Shown: positions 50,166-63,720, numbered from the stretch's first letter. The stretch: DNA of 64,000 bases from Salvelinus alpinus (GCF_045679555.1 NC_092096.1:14565056-14629055), one strand, 5' to 3'. Notes: generated by a model from the sequence alone, not told the origin. Program-made: numbers and translations.

Positions 50166-50945
50166 AGATGGTTATTGGAAGAGGGAGGGGGCAACAATTG
50201 TTTGTATTGGAAGAGGGAGGGGCAACAATTGTTTGTATTGGAAGAGGGAGGGGCAACAATTGTTTGTATTGGAAGAGGGAGGGGCAACAATTGTTTGTAT
50301 TGGAAGAGGGAGGGGCAACAATTGTTTGTATTGGAAGAGGGAGGGGCAACAATTGTTTGTATTGGAAGAGGGAGGGGCAACAATTGTTTGTATTGGAAGA
50401 GGGAGGGGCAACAATTGTTTGTATTGGAAGAGGGAGGGGCAACAATTGTTTGTATTGGAAGAGGGAGGGGCAACAAGTGTTTGTATTGGAAGAGGGAGGG
50501 GCAACAATTGTTTGTATTGGAAGAGGGAGGGGCAACAATTGTTTGAATTGGAAGAGGGAGGGGGCAACAATTGTTTGTATTGGAAGAGGGAGGGGCAACA
50601 ATTGTTTGTATTGGAAGAGGGAGGGGCAACAATTGTTTGTATTGGAAGAGGGAGGGGCAACAATTGTTTGTATTGAAAGAGGGAGGGGCAACAATTGTTT
50701 GTATTGGAAGAGGGAGGGGCAACAATTGTTTGTATTGGAAGAGGGAGGGGCAACAATTGTTTGTATTGGAAGAGGGAGGGGCAACAATTGTTTGTATTGG
50801 AAGAGGGAGGGGCAACAATTGTTTGTATTGGAAGAGGGAGGGGCAACAATTGTTTGTATTGGAAGAGGGAGGGGCAACAATTGTTTGTATTGGAAGAGGG
50901 AGGGGCAACAATTGTTTGTATTGGAAGAGGGAGGGGCAACAATGA
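50166..50945. repeat. 31-bp minisatellite, about 25 copies
   Basis: Unit: TTGGAAGAGGGAGGGGCAAC followed by AATTGTTTGTA. It is very homogeneous, with only a handful of substitutions. The 31-bp unit cycles through all frames without a stop, giving five long spurious open frames on both strands. Confidence 0.95.
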
Positions 50946-51264
50946 TAAAACCGTGTGAGTGAAGAAGGGCAGGGGCTTTTTGCATCAACAACATGTGCAT
51001 AGCAGCATTAATAGTGTATTGTATTATAACATATTGAACAGCGTTCCTTTACTCTGCATTTCACTTCAATTGTCATTTGTAGTTTTTTTCTGAGAACGAA
51101 TTCCCTGGTCAAATCTAAATCTAATACATGGTGAATGCTGAGGTGGGTTTAGTAGATACTCAGTTCATTCCAGACTCTTGTCTTCAGAATACCACTAGAG
51201 TTAGTTAGAGGGGACAACTGAACAGATTGTGTGGCCCTCAAACCCACACATCTCCAAAGTGGTC

Positions 51265-51335
51265 TCCCACTCTCTTTCCCTCTCACTCTCTTTCCCTCTC
51301 ACTCTCTTTCCCTCTCACTCTCTTTCCCTCTCTGC
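51265..51335. repeat. 14-bp pyrimidine repeat
   Basis: About five copies of TCTTTCCCTCTCAC. No gene is seen between 50946 and 51471. Confidence 0.85.
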
Positions 51336-51471
51336 CTTGTTGAACGCACCAGAACGTAACACTGAATTACAGTATATCTCAGACATTGAAAAGGGAGAGC
51401 CGTGTGATTACAGTGTTTGGTAATGACACGAGATATAATAGTAACTGATCTGGGACAGCTCGAAGCATCCA

Positions 51472-51552
51472 CGGTACCCTATTCCCTTTATAGTGCACTA
51501 TTTCTGGGACTCTTGGTCGAAAGTAGTGCACTACATAGGGAATAGGATGTGA
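51472..51552. mobile_element. Salmonid palindromic MITE
   Basis: Left arm TACCCTATTCCCTTTATAGT with GCACTA, right arm TAGTGCACTACATAGGGAAT with AGG. It matches a salmonid palindromic repeat that I remember well, centred on a short TTTCTGGGACTCTTGG-type loop. Confidence 0.75.
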
Positions 51553-52008
51553 TTTGGGACGACCCAGGCCATGTCAGACCACAGTCCTGTAATCTCCCCA
51601 TCTTCTCCATCATTGGTTCTATGGAGACATAGTCATTGTATTGTTAGGCTGACTTGTTAAATAGGCACATATTCAACTGACCACAGGCACAACAACTATA
51701 CAAGGACTCTCTCTCGCTCTCTTTCACATACACAGGGAGATAAATCATTCCATGCATGCAGCGGCTGCCCTGGCCTCTGATCCTACAAAGATCAGACATT
51801 AAATAAATAGACGCTGAGCTCTGGAAGGAATGCTTGTTTATATTCCAGCGTTTTCTTTAGAAATACCCTCAAGCTTTACACTGGCATGCGCTCACTAAGG
51901 CCCACTTGTAATGTAGCCTACTGTCTGGGTCCTTTGTCAATGTGGTGCCGTTCTGGAAATCCCAGGCTCAGACGGACTATTCCCTGTCTACTAGACGTTA
52001 GTTACTGC

Positions 52009-52566
52009 TTATAAGCGGAAGAGAATAGTGCGGCTTTCAAAGAAGATAGAATACGTTTTTGCTTTTGAAATAAACTTTGAAAAGAATTTGACTGCGACCC
52101 GACCCGGATGCAGTCTAGGGATACTGGCGTGTTCGGGACGAGATCGAGGCACTGCACTGCCTGAGCTCGGGGAGGGGAGCTGCCTGCTGGAGAGAGAGTT
52201 GCTGGGCGAGTGAGCGATTTACTACAACAAGACAGGTCGACAGCGAGAACAACTTCAGCACGCCTAACTAGTTACTAGGTATTTTCAAAACGAATAGAAA
52301 ATAAGCTCGGAAGGCAGCGCGGGAGCTATTTATAACATTTGCTGGCTGATAGAGTGCCAAATTGGTCACGTTCGTAAAGTAATATTTTTTTGCGGGGCGA
52401 CAGATCGGAGGAGGGACGGGAGTGTGTGAAGCACTTTGATGTGGGCTGCTGATGGTTGTAGCAGTGAGGAGAAGGGATTTAAAAACTTTCCTAAACACAA
52501 AAACAAGGGATTCGTGGCAATATTTCCCGAAATACATCTCTGGTTTACCCACGAAGCTTTTCCTCT
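52009..52566 (+). promoter_or_regulatory. Probable promoter and untranslated first exon of the next plus-strand gene
   Basis: A TATA-like TTATAAG at 52009-52015 is followed by about 550 bp of mixed, CpG-containing sequence ending in a strong donor CCTCT|GTAAGT at 52566/52567. No good initiating frame is evident, which suits a 5' UTR exon. In other vertebrates FRS2, which has untranslated first exons, lies next to YEATS4, so frs2 is a candidate by synteny only. Confidence 0.4.
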
Positions 52567-54149
52567 GTAAGTATTTCATAAACTTGCATGCTATTTTGTA
52601 TTCCTCGGCAACAAGCCCATCTATGACTTTTGATTCCTGTTTGTTCAAATGTCATTTGATTCCTGTTTGATTATCAAGTAGAAGTGACTAGATGGCTAAT
52701 TATATTAGTTTTTCGAGGTAGAGTAACTAACTATTATATAATATACATGTAGCTTACTAGTGAATGTATTATGTTTGCTCTTCTATGGGACGATAAGAAG
52801 GAGCATGCGTTATAAGCGCTTATTTTTATGGCCCCACAATATTTAATTTGATCCAGCTACTGTCCGCTAGCAGCTAAACCACAAGAATCAGAGCGAAACA
52901 TTCCGCTCGACACTACCAGTGGTTTCAATACAGGCTTTGGAAACTGAATAGCTAAAATCATATCGCTATAACTAAATAAACCAGAAAGTAGTCTACTTTT
53001 TTTTATAGTGTTAGACTGATCGCATTACATTTTCTGTTTTCATACCAAGTTACATCTAGCTTGTCTTATTGATCCGCATAGCGACACAGAGTTGAACGAC
53101 ATAACACATCACACCACTGATAAAGTAAGCTAAGTGTCAGTCAATTGAAACGTAAGTTTCTAAACAGTCTTGTTTGTTTGTAGTGACAGTTTGTTAGTTG
53201 TGGTTCTTAGTGGTAATGTTTTCCATGATGTCGTCAATGAGTTTACTCTGTGTGAGTGGCTTCGTTCTGTCGGGAGAGCGACAACATCACACGGCTAGGA
53301 AATGCGTTCAAATTGAAAATGAGTCCATGCACTTTACTCAAATGATCCTAACAGAAAGGTACGGATTTCTGACGAACTAAGACATTACATCCTGGACTAG
53401 GCTATTTATTCACTCTGTTTGTCAAGTTAAAGTACGTAATGACTGGTTCACTTTGGCACTCACTTAATATGTACGCCCTAGTCACTCCATTACCTGTCAA
53501 TCATACCTGCAATTTACAACGCAGCTCTCAGAAAAAGGCAGTCAGAGTGGCATTACCTCAGTGGACAGATGTGGTAGGAGGGCCAGTATAGAAGCTGTTA
53601 TGTTCTTGTCTGTCTGCCGTCACATCAGGACAGTGATGACATGTCTGTTCTTAGCAATGTGTCAAACTGATCTATAGACAAAGAAAAGACCAAGGGTCTC
53701 CTGGATGTCCAACTAAACTGCACTTTCATCTGCGATTGGTTGTTGAGGGTTGAGGGTTGACTTTTCCAGTTCGGACAACATGTCAAATGTGAAGCCTTGA
53801 TGTCATCAGTGTTTTTTTTTTTTACCATTCATTTGTTTTAAATTACTTGGTGGGTGTTTCCCCTCTCTGTCATCTGAACTGTATATCTGTGAGACTATGC
53901 TGTTTAATAGTGCCTGTTATTCAAATCATTCAACTCCCTCTCTCCAGTCCTGAGGGTCAGCTTGACATGGTGTTACTGAGTGTAACGCTTTGGGGGGGAA
54001 ACGTTGTGCAGACAGATGGTTTAAACTAACACAACACCCACTATAAACACTTTCAGCTCCGAATATGGGACGTGTCTGCTGTAAAATCCTACCCTCTTAA
54101 GTGTCAATCAGAAACTCCAGGTTTTTCAAAGCATCTCTGACGCAGAGAC
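52567..54149. other. Gene-free interval, presumed first intron
   Basis: No exon or recognised repeat is seen. Short open frames at 53198-53380 and 53847-54029 look incidental. Confidence 0.4.
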
Positions 54150-54665
54150 TTTTTTTGCTCTCTTACTCTCTCTCTCTCTCTCTCTCTTTCTCCCTCTCTC
54201 TCCCTTTCTCTCCCTTTCTTTTCGCTCTCTCTCTCTCCCTTTCTTTTCGCTCTCTCTCTCTCCCTTTCTCTCTCTCTCTCTCTCCCCCTTTCTCTCTCTC
54301 TCTCTCCCCCTTTCTCTCTCTCTTTCTTTCTCTCTCTCTCTCTCTTTCTCCCTCTCTCTCCCTCTCTCTCCCTTTCTTTTCTCTCTCTCTCTCCCTTTCT
54401 TTTCTCTCTCTCTCTCCCTTTCTTTTCTCTCTCTCTCTCCCTTTCTTTTCGCCCTCTCTCTCCCTTTTTCGCCCTCTCTCTCCCTTTTTCTCTCTCTCTC
54501 TCCCCCCTTTCTCTCTCTCTCTCGCCCCCTTTCTCTCTTTCTCTCTCTCGCCCTTTATCTCTCTCTCCCTTTATCTCTCTCCCCTTTATCTCTCGCCCCT
54601 TTCTTTCTCTCTCTCGCCCCCTTTCTCTCTCTCTCTCTCTCCATCCCTCTTTTCTCTCTCTCCTC
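54150..54665. repeat. Long CT-rich low-complexity tract
   Basis: About 515 bp of almost pure pyrimidine on the plus strand, built from (TC)n, CCCTTTCT and TTTTCTCTC blocks. The Ser/Leu/Phe-rich open frame through it is an artefact. Confidence 0.92.
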
Positions 54666-55054
54666 CCGAGGGCGGACCATCTCGTCCCTACTGTTTGTCT
54701 AATGAGTCAACACTTCCTTTATGATGGGGCTAATCGTCCGTTAACAACATTTGACGTGCTTTCTGACGCCATCCGCTGGCACTTAGTACTCCTACCCCTC
54801 CAGATGCACAGCGCTTTGCTTCCTGCATAGCAGGGAAGTGAACACTGACCGCTATTATTACCATTACCTGGAACTCCCAACACCTGTCACCCAGATCTGT
54901 TATGTCATCATGCTTTCCCTCCTAACCACTTGACCTTACCAGGAAAGACTTGTCTGGATCCTAATTCTACTCTATTTAATAGTTTGTTATTGTAAACTGT
55001 CTTTCTTATCCTCATTCGTGTAAACACTCCCATGCTCTTCTCTGCATCATCCTC

Positions 55055-55219
55055 TGTCAAAATAATCTGTGATCATAAAGCCTTTCCATCATGTACCCAT
55101 GGAGGATGTGTTTCTGCATCATGTACCCATGGAGGATGTGTTTCTGCACCATCCTCTGTCAGAATAATCTGACATCATAAAGCCTTTCCATCATGTACCC
55201 ATGGAGGATGTGTTTCTGC
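55055..55219. repeat. Short repeat array cut by the assembly gap
   Basis: Three copies of CATCATGTACCCATGGAGGA TGTGTTTCTGC, within a larger repeat that includes CATCCTCTGTCA and CATAAAGCCTTTC. The last copy runs straight into the Ns. Confidence 0.85.
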
Positions 55220-55319
55220 NNNNNNNNNNNNNNNNNNNNNNNNNNNNNNNNNNNNNNNNNNNNNNNNNNNNNNNNNNNNNNNNNNNNNNNNNNNNNNNNN
55301 NNNNNNNNNNNNNNNNNNN
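55220..55319. other. Assembly gap (100 N)
   Basis: Exactly 100 Ns, the usual placeholder for a gap of unknown size. Left of it is the TACCCATGG array; right of it is the TG/GTTAGCGG minisatellite otherwise found in cct2 intron 2. Confidence 0.98.
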
Positions 55320-55926
55320 TGTGTGTGTGTGTTAGCGGTTGAGAGAATGATGTGTGTGTGTGTGTGTGTGTTAGCGGTTGAGAGAATGATGTGTGTGTTA
55401 GTGATTGAGAGAATGATGTGAGTGTTTCTGAGAGGGAGGTTTCAGGAGGTGTTTTCTCCTTACTGCTACGATGACATCCAGATCATTATGCATGCATATT
55501 CCTTCCTCCCATTCCTCCAACCAAATCACAGATAGGCCTTTGCCAATATGAGCAAATCAGCCGTTCTATGCCGTATTCTAGTACACAGTGTGGAGTTAAA
55601 TTCCTTGTGTTGTTCTGAGTAGAGGTGAGAATATCAGTGACATATTTTTGTGTGTAGCACACGTGTATAATGTTTAGAATATGGGAACAAGAGTCGGAGG
55701 GAAGGGACTAACAGGACATTAGGCCACTGAAATGTTTTCCGTGTGGTATCGCGAATACTTGGCCTGGTATCGTAAGTAAACTGTTTGTATCGTGACAACC
55801 TTTACAAAACATTGTTATAAATGAATGGTACAGTAGAAAAGCAACTATTAATGTAGTATAATAAAGGGAAATGGGGATGATATACTAACATTACATAAAG
55901 TAAACATCACAGAGCACTCAGCTCAC

Positions 55927-56997
55927 CAGACGGGCTGTCTCAGCTTTCTCCTCGTCAGCTCCTTGCCTGAAGATGTTCACTGGTGCCATGGATAGGGACG
56001 CCTGCAAGACAGCGCAAGGTCTCAGACAACGCAATCTTGCCAGGGTCACACCCCGAAACAAAGCAAACTGGTGAATGCTTGTGTAAAAAGTTAAATGTTT
56101 TGACTTGACAATCTCTATGGTAATACATTATGTCAAAGAAATATCCATAATCATGGCAGTGTCAAGATGATGAACATGTGTAAGAAGCCATGAGCTGCTG
56201 ACATAATTTGACAGGTGATGTGAATGATGCATTGAAATGTCTCAACAAAAAATATTAACATTGTGCCTTATTATCAAACTCAAAAATGTACATTGCCGAC
56301 CATAGATGCACTTGGATGTTTGAACGGCAGACGGTTGGTAGCATGGGGCTAGGGCTGTAACAAGGACCAGTTGCTGACTCCACCCACTTCTCCTAAGAAA
56401 CCGCTAGAAGCTTTGTGGCCCAAGCGAACTGCGTTTTGGTAAACGCTATAACTAGCCATGTAGCCTTCATTGTTGTGTCATTGTGCAAGAACATGAAAAC
56501 GTTGAAATCTGTCGTGTCATGCTACTGTTAGATGGCCAAACCCAACAACTTGCTAGCTAACTACAAATCTAGGGATAATGACGGGAGACAACGTAGCTTA
56601 GCTAGTTAGCTCCACCCCTTAGCAAGTTGCTATTTTGTAAAAAATAAAATAATTAACAGTAGAAACGACTTATGTTCATTCAAAGCTTATCCAGTTTAAG
56701 GTGAAAATGAATTGTTTCTACATCAGGCTTGATTTTCTGTTTATTTATCACATAATGCCATCCACATAAAATTACCACATGACGCTATTAGCTAACCGGC
56801 TAACTAGTTGGCTGCGTCCAGGCCATGTGCTTCCAGTCAATGTTACATCCGTCAGAAATAAAGAAATGAACAAAACCCATATTTATGCAAGATACTGCAA
56901 GTTTACGATAATGTTGTTTAAGTCTGTGTAGTTAACGGTTACAATCATGTCGTTAAATAAAATATTTATAAACGGAACAAAGAGGTTCGCTTACCAT
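55927..56997 (-). pseudogene. cct2: Second copy of cct2 exons 1-2 (partial)
   Basis: Exon 1 (ATG) at 56995-56997 and exon 2 at 55927-56001. One synonymous change is seen (GCC to GCA for Ala). Exon 3 and later exons are absent: the sequence left of the gap is unrelated. As placed, this copy cannot make CCT2. It may be an assembly duplicate rather than a true pseudogene. Confidence 0.8.
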
Positions 56998-57571
56998 GAT
57001 TTCTGTGAGTTGATAGCAGAAGCCGTGCACGCACCGGGAAGGAACAAATAGGAGTGACGCAGCTACGTAAGGACTCGCCCATAGCAAAGGTCCGTTCGAT
57101 TTTGTGCACCCGGGGGGCAGCGTTCGCACTTTTGGTACAATTTCTCTCCTCTCTACCGATCCGGAATTTAGGATGACCTAAATCAAACCCACCTAATTTA
57201 GAGAGTACTGTATTGTGCACATTGTGCGAACTCACTGCACACCCCTCTCTACTCCTTCTCCAATGCAGAATAATTAATATTCAATAACAATTTTTAGACA
57301 GTAACCTACTATACTCAGGGTATGAGTAATAGGAATTGATATTCAATAAACCAGTGAATAAGAGAACATTTTGCCAAAATAAGCATAAACGTCATGTTTA
57401 TACATAATTGCATGTACCCCAAACAAAACACCACTGTCATTCAAACAATTTGGCAATATTTGTAATAGAAAATGTGATAACTAGATTATTGGCCCCAGAT
57501 GTGACGTTTTCTGCTTTCCTGTTTGCATTTTGTCTAGTTCAGGTCGATCGGTGGAGGAGGTGGTCTGGAAA
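56998..57571. promoter_or_regulatory. Second copy of the divergent promoter
   Basis: Nearly identical to 20477-21050, with the same 574-bp spacing between the two start codons. Confidence 0.7.
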
Positions 57572-60500
57572 ATGGCTGACGGAGTTGACCACATCGACAT
57601 CTACGCCGATGTTGAAGAGGATTTCAACCAGGTATGCAAACCGTTACATTTGTTTAAATCCTACAACGTTATAGACATATTTGTGGTTTGCCCTATGATT
57701 TATATTCGCTAAAATGCTTATTGAAAGTTAAACCGAGCTATCTGGCGTCCGATGAGACCTGCACAAGCGTTGCCTGTATTCGCCGCAGCGTTTTTGAATT
57801 GCAACTACGCAAGAGCTTTTCAAATATTAAAAAAATAGTAACGTGGATGTTGTGTACGTCTTAGTTTTATGTTTGTTGGCTAATGTATACATTTGATAGG
57901 TAAATATGTTTCACTTTGCAAGCCAACGTGGTCGTTCCATTGTTAACGACAGAAGCTTGTTTTACTGGAGGCGAAGTGGCGGGGAAGGCCTCGCACAACA
58001 CACAAAAAAAACGTGGCCTGGTTTGTCGTCGTGCGCTAACATTATATTGGTATTCAACTACCTAGTTACACATTACCGTGTAACTGTTTAGCTAATAGTA
58101 TAAAACAGTAGGGACTGTTTGCTAATAACGAGTTTTTGTAGTTTGTGTGTCGTTTCCCTCCGGTCGGCGACTGTTTAAAAAAAGGTTGTTGCCCTCTCGG
58201 CGTCACTCCCCCTGCTTGCTGGCTAGGCTAAAGTTAGCTATTATGTTGATGTTGCTCGTTTTTTTCTCTCAAAGCAAACAACGTATTCAAGATACCATGT
58301 TGCACAAACATGAATCATTTTGTTAAATTTTTATCAACTGCATTTCTAAATCTGATATTTGTTATTTTTCTGTATTTTTGTTAATGCCAAATGGAAATCC
58401 TATTCAAATCAAACTTAATTTGTAACATGCGCCGAATACAACAATTGTAGACTTTACCATGAAATGCTTACTTACAAGCCCTTAACCTGACAGTGCAGTT
58501 CAAGAAGAGTTACGATGGAAATGCTATTCGTTTTGAGATTAGTTTGATTCTCATTGATCAATCACATAGGACTTGTTATCTCTGGTTGTAAATTTACGAC
58601 ATTTGACCCAGTTCTCACACAAAAATGCAGAAATCTATGGTTTCGCATTTCAGCTTTGTGAAAAGATTGCCAGCTGCACTCTGATGCAGTGTGTGTAGAC
58701 TGAAGTGTTGTGTATGCAGGGGTTGGTCATACTTGCCGAGTCTTTTCAATGTCCATCTGTGCACTTTAAAGGGATATTTCAAAAATGTTCAAAGTCATAA
58801 TCTCCAGAGCAGTGTCCATTTGTACTGAACAAATTGTACTGAACAAATCTGCATATTGAAAACATTCATTTGGATGTTTTACTTATCCACATTCTGTGTT
58901 GTTGACTCAAAGCAAAGTAACCTGATAGTGTTTGTTAGGACCTCATTAGCACGGGGACTGTCCAAAATATTATACTGTTGGACTGAAAATAACCAGTTTT
59001 AGGCAACAAACTGTTACTGTTGAAATGTTGGCTAGATAATGTGGCTCACATTGTTTGGCTATTCAGGTGTGCAATAATGTCTGCATCTTTTGTATTTCAT
59101 GTCCTGAATATCACAAATTGTGTAACTGCAAAACGGCTAAGACCTCATTCTCCTCTCTGACTGCCACACCTGTTAAAGCATGTTGTTGGGCTCATTCCAG
59201 ATCGTCTTTGTTGATATCGCTGTAGGACCCAACATTGACACGAAGGAACAAAGAGTTTTAAAGACATTCTGGAGCACAACTATTGATTGACTGACTGTGA
59301 TGTAAGGTTGACCTATTGTGTTCCTGTGTTCCCACAGGAATCAGACTACCCTGCCCATGACCAGATAGACTTGTATGACGATGTTATCTCTCCTTCGGCA
59401 AATAATAACGGAGACGCACCTGAGGACCGGGACTACCTGGACAACCTACCCCCACCTGCTGGCTCCGAGGGGAACAAGAGCACCCCGCCCAACGTAGTTT
59501 ACACGTACACTGGCAAGAGGATCGCCCTGTACATAGGCAATCTCACATGGGTAGGTTATGGGTTTGGATAAGAGCGTCTGCTGAATAACAAAGATGAATA
59601 TAAACGGGCCAGTTACTTAGACCCAGATTAAGCTTACTTCCGGAGTTAAAAAGCGTGCTCAGTGGGTCTTTGAGAATTGCCTTTGGACGTGTTTTCTTTA
59701 GTCCAGAGATGGGCTTAGTCGGGGTCAGGGACACCAGCCCTTCATGTGCATCAATGATGTAATGGGTCTTGATGTAAAAAAGTGCCTCCCCTTTCCAGTG
59801 GACAACAGACGAAGATTTGACAGACGCCATTGGATCAATAGGCATTAAGGATCTGCTGGAGATCAAGTTCTTTGAGAACAGAGCCAACGGCCAGAGTAAA
59901 GGGTGAGCTTTCTCCTTGCCTTTCATGATCCCTCATATTACACTCTGACACTCTGAACAGACTGTGTTTTTTGTGGATGACTTTCCTAATACCTTTGAAC
60001 TACACACAAGGTAGTTAGTTGTACTCTGAGCTTCATTTATTCAATTATTTTTAAAGAGATAAACAGAAAGAAATTCCCAAATAAAAGCCAGAAGGAAAGA
60101 GAGAGATGGTGACTTGGTCCCGTTATGCCCTGGTGTGTCCCATTAGGTTTGCCCTGGTGTGTGTGGGCTCAGACGCGTCCTCTAGGAAGCTTCTGGACCT
60201 GCTGGCTAAACGGGAGCTACACGGACAGAACCCCATTGTTACCCCCTGCAACAAGCAGTCCCTCAGCCAGTTCGAGATGCAGTCTCGGAAAAGTAGGTGA
60301 ACCTGCATGCCTCCCACGGGGATGGGCAATTAGAGTTATAGAATAATTATTGTAAATTAGTTATCTGGTTTTTCTGCACGGTTTAATGACAAGGTAGGTC
60401 TGATAACCTGGGAAGACCCAAATACGCTGAAGCACACCCAAGTATTTGGGGCTTGAATCTGCCTCTGCTGTCAATGCAGAAATTCCAGATTTTTTTTTCA

Positions 60501-60832
60501 TACATTTGAGTAATAACTACATTTATTTGAATAAATACATTGATTTAGTGAACTAATTAGAGTTTGAGCGCTCAGAACTACCTAATTGGGTGAGCACAAT
60601 GAGTTGGGGATTTGAATGTTCTCTCCGCCCTCTTCTTTCCCTTTATGCCCAGGTACATCGGGTGGGCAGATGTCCGGCGATGGGAAGGCGGGACCCCCCA
60701 CCATGGGCCCCCGCGGTGGCTTCCCCATGGGCATGGGTAGGGGCCGAGGCCGCTTCCCTGGCCCTCCTGGCCCTGGAGGAGAGCGCTTCCCTGGGCCCAT
60801 CGGACCCGGAGGGCCACCGCCACACTTCCCAG
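57572..60832 (+). pseudogene. cpsf6: Second copy of cpsf6 exons 1-5 (partial at window end)
   Basis: Exons 57572-57631, 59338-59550, 59799-59902, 60147-60292 and 60653-60832 have the same lengths as the first copy, with intact splice sites and frame. In exon 4 it has GACGCG (Asp-Ala) where the first copy has GACACG (Asp-Thr); I remember Ala at the matching human position. Other changes in exons 4-5 are silent. Exon 6 onwards would be beyond the window, so it is not shown to be broken. Confidence 0.75.
58406..58520. mobile_element. Second copy of the dispersed salmonid repeat
   Basis: Same fragment as at 21885-22000, in the same position of cpsf6 intron 1. Confidence 0.6.
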
Positions 60833-61230
60833 GTGAGGACTCTTCCCGCTCCGGCAGTCGGGTCGGTCCGTTCACACGGCTCTCGGCTAAAACCAGGGTG
60901 TCTGCTGGTTCTTAAAGCCTGTCTTAAATTGATTTTATAACTCTTAAAGTATCTTAAATTCAGTTTTCAAAGGTCTTAAAAAATGTGACAGAGATGACTA
61001 CAGTGTTTGTTATATTGTGCTGTTGCTTAATTGTTGACACGTGGCAAAAAAAAAATCTAAACAACGGAACTTCAAATAATACTGGAGGCCACTTTCAAGA
61101 TGTTGGAGAGAGCTATCCAACCACATGTTTTTAAATCGACTTACTGTTAACCCGTAAGTCTAAGCCGGGGGGTGGGGTTCTACTAAGCTATATGGAATTG
61201 TTTTAAGAAGGTCATACCAAGGATCATTTT

Positions 61231-62848
61231 ACTATTCTCGCAACATGCAAGAATTTAAGATTATTCCGAGTTCCAGTTCATATAAGGAAATCAGTCAATT
61301 GAAATATATAAATTAGGCCGTAATCTATGGATTTCACATGATTAGGTATCCATTGGTCACAGATACCTAAACAAAATGGGCCTCGGGAACTCGCCATGGT
61401 ATCTCTGCATTCAAATTGCCATCGATTTAAAATGCAATTGTGTTTGTTGTCCGTATCTTATGCCTGCCCATACCATAACCCACCGCCAACACGGGGCAAT
61501 CTGTTCACAACGTTGACGCCAGCAAACCGCTCGCCCACACAAAGCCATACACGTGTTCTGCGGTTGTGAGGCCGGTTGGACGCACTGCCAAATTCTCTAA
61601 AATGACGTTGAGGGTGGCTTATAGTAGAGAAATTAACGTTCAATTTTCTAGCAACAGCTCTGGTGGAAATTAAACATAAACTTCTCCTTAATGCAACCGC
61701 TGTGTCAGATTTCAAAGAAGCTTTACAGCGAAAGCACACCATGCAATAATCTGAGTACAGCGCTCAGCCACCAAAACAAGCCATACAGATACCCGCCATG
61801 TTGTGGAGTCAACAAAAGTCAGAAATAATATTATAAATATTCACTTACCTTTGATCTTCATCAGAATGCACTCCCAGGAATCCCAGTTCCACAACAAATG
61901 TTCGTTTTGTTCAATAAAGTTCATCTTTATGTCCAAATACCTCCTTTTTGTTCGCGCGTTTAGTTCACCAATGCGCGGACTCTAAGTCCAGACAAAGTCA
62001 AAAAAGTTCCATTACAGTTCGTAGAAACATGTCAAACGATGTATATAATCAATCTTTAGGATGTTTTTATCATAAATCTTCAATAATGTTTCAACCGGAC
62101 AATTCCTTTGTCTTTAGAAAGGAGAGGGAACGGCGCTCGTGCTCACGGCCGCGCGCGATAAACAACTCATAGCTTTCAACTGAGCCACCCACTCTGACTG
62201 GTCTTATTCGCTCCCCTTTCACCATAGAAGCCAGTCTTTAGAACAACGTTCAAAAGACTGTTGACATCTAGTGGAAGCCTTAGGAAGTGCAACATGACCC
62301 CATTCACACTGTATATTGGATAGGCAATCACTTGGAAAAACTACAAACCTTAGATTTCCCACTTCCTGGTTGGATTTTTCTCAGGTTTTCGCCTGCCATA
62401 TGAGTTCTGTTATACTTAGACATCATTCAAACAGTTTTAGAAACTTCAAAGTGTTTCCTATCCAAATCTACTAATAATATGCATATTTTAGCTTTTGGGC
62501 CTGAGTAGCAGGCAGTTTACTCTGGGCATGCTTTTAATCTGAACGTGAAAATACTGCCTCCTAGCCAGAAGAGGTTTTAATGCAGTCAGCATGCCAATTG
62601 CACGCTCCCTCAACTTGAGACATCTGTGGCATTGTGTTTTAGTGGCCTTTTGCCCCCGGTGTTATGATCATGCTGTTTAATCAGTTTCTTGATATGCCAC
62701 ACCTGTCCAGTGGATGGATTATCTTGGAAAACAAGAAATACTCACTAACAGGGATGTAAACAAATTTGAGAGAAATATATATTTTTTTAGTTTATGAAAC
62801 ATGGGACCTACAATTTACGTGTTGCGTTTTATATTTTAGTTAAGTGTA
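61231..62848 (-). mobile_element. Second copy of the Tc1-like element with its nested insert
   Basis: Same structure as 24696-26324. The nested element spans 61674-62576 between TTAA at 61670-61673 and 62577-62580. The left inverted end has lost 17 bp, so the element now begins CTCGCAACATGC. Confidence 0.8.
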
Positions 62849-63296
62849 TTTGCTTTTGAATTTTAAGACCACTTGAAGTATCAAAATATATAGCAACATT
62901 TTGGGGGGATTAACGTTTTTATTTGGCCTTACTGCTATTAGTTTAATGCAAACGCATTGAATACGATTCACTGCATGGAACAATAGATAGTAGTAGACTC
63001 CCAAACTCTAAAGGAAGTTTGTTCTGATGTCTGTCCTATAACATTTAGCTCCTTATTTTTGGCACTAAACAGTCTAGTCTCTGTCATTCTAATCCCAGTC
63101 TAAACTGAGGGGGTCTACTAAACTATATGAAATTGTTTTAAGAAGGTATTACCAAGGATTAATTTTGCTCTTTTAATATTTTTTTATCTAAAATAATTTG
63201 AACATTTGGCCGTACTGTTATTAGCCCATACAAATGCACTGATTAAAACTAGGACAGCCTCAGGTTATTGTGAGTGTAACAATTATTTCTCAACTG

Positions 63297-63720
63297 TCAA
63301 TACAGATGAAATAACACCACTTTACAGAGTATGTCATTGAGATGATGTCACAGCAGAGTGGGCCAATAACACCACTTTACAGAGTATGTCATTGAGATGA
63401 TGTCACAGCAGAGTGGGCCAATAACACCACATTACAGAGTATGTCATTGAGATGATGTCACAGTGGAGCGGAGTGGGCCAATAACACCACTTTACAGAGT
63501 ATGTCATTGAGATGATGTCACAGTGGAGCGGAGTGGGCCAATAACACCACTTTACAGAGTATGTCATTGAGATGATGTCACAGTGGAGCGGAGTGGGCCA
63601 ATAACACCACTTTACAGAGTATGTCATTGAGATGATGTCACAGTGGAGCGGAGTGGGCCAATAACACCACTTTACAGAGTATGTCATTGAGATGATGTCA
63701 CAGTGGAGCGGAGTGGGCCA
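63297..63720. repeat. Second copy of the 60-bp minisatellite
   Basis: Seven units identical by eye to 26773-27196, including the variant first units. Confidence 0.95.

Noticed and set aside
50062-51000. Open frames of 250-312 codons on both strands
   Set aside because: Products of the 31-bp array. The translation is the same repeat read in all three frames in turn.
54101-54724. 207-codon Ser/Leu/Phe-rich open frame
   Set aside because: It is a translation of a CT-rich low-complexity tract, with no conserved domain or homology I recognise.
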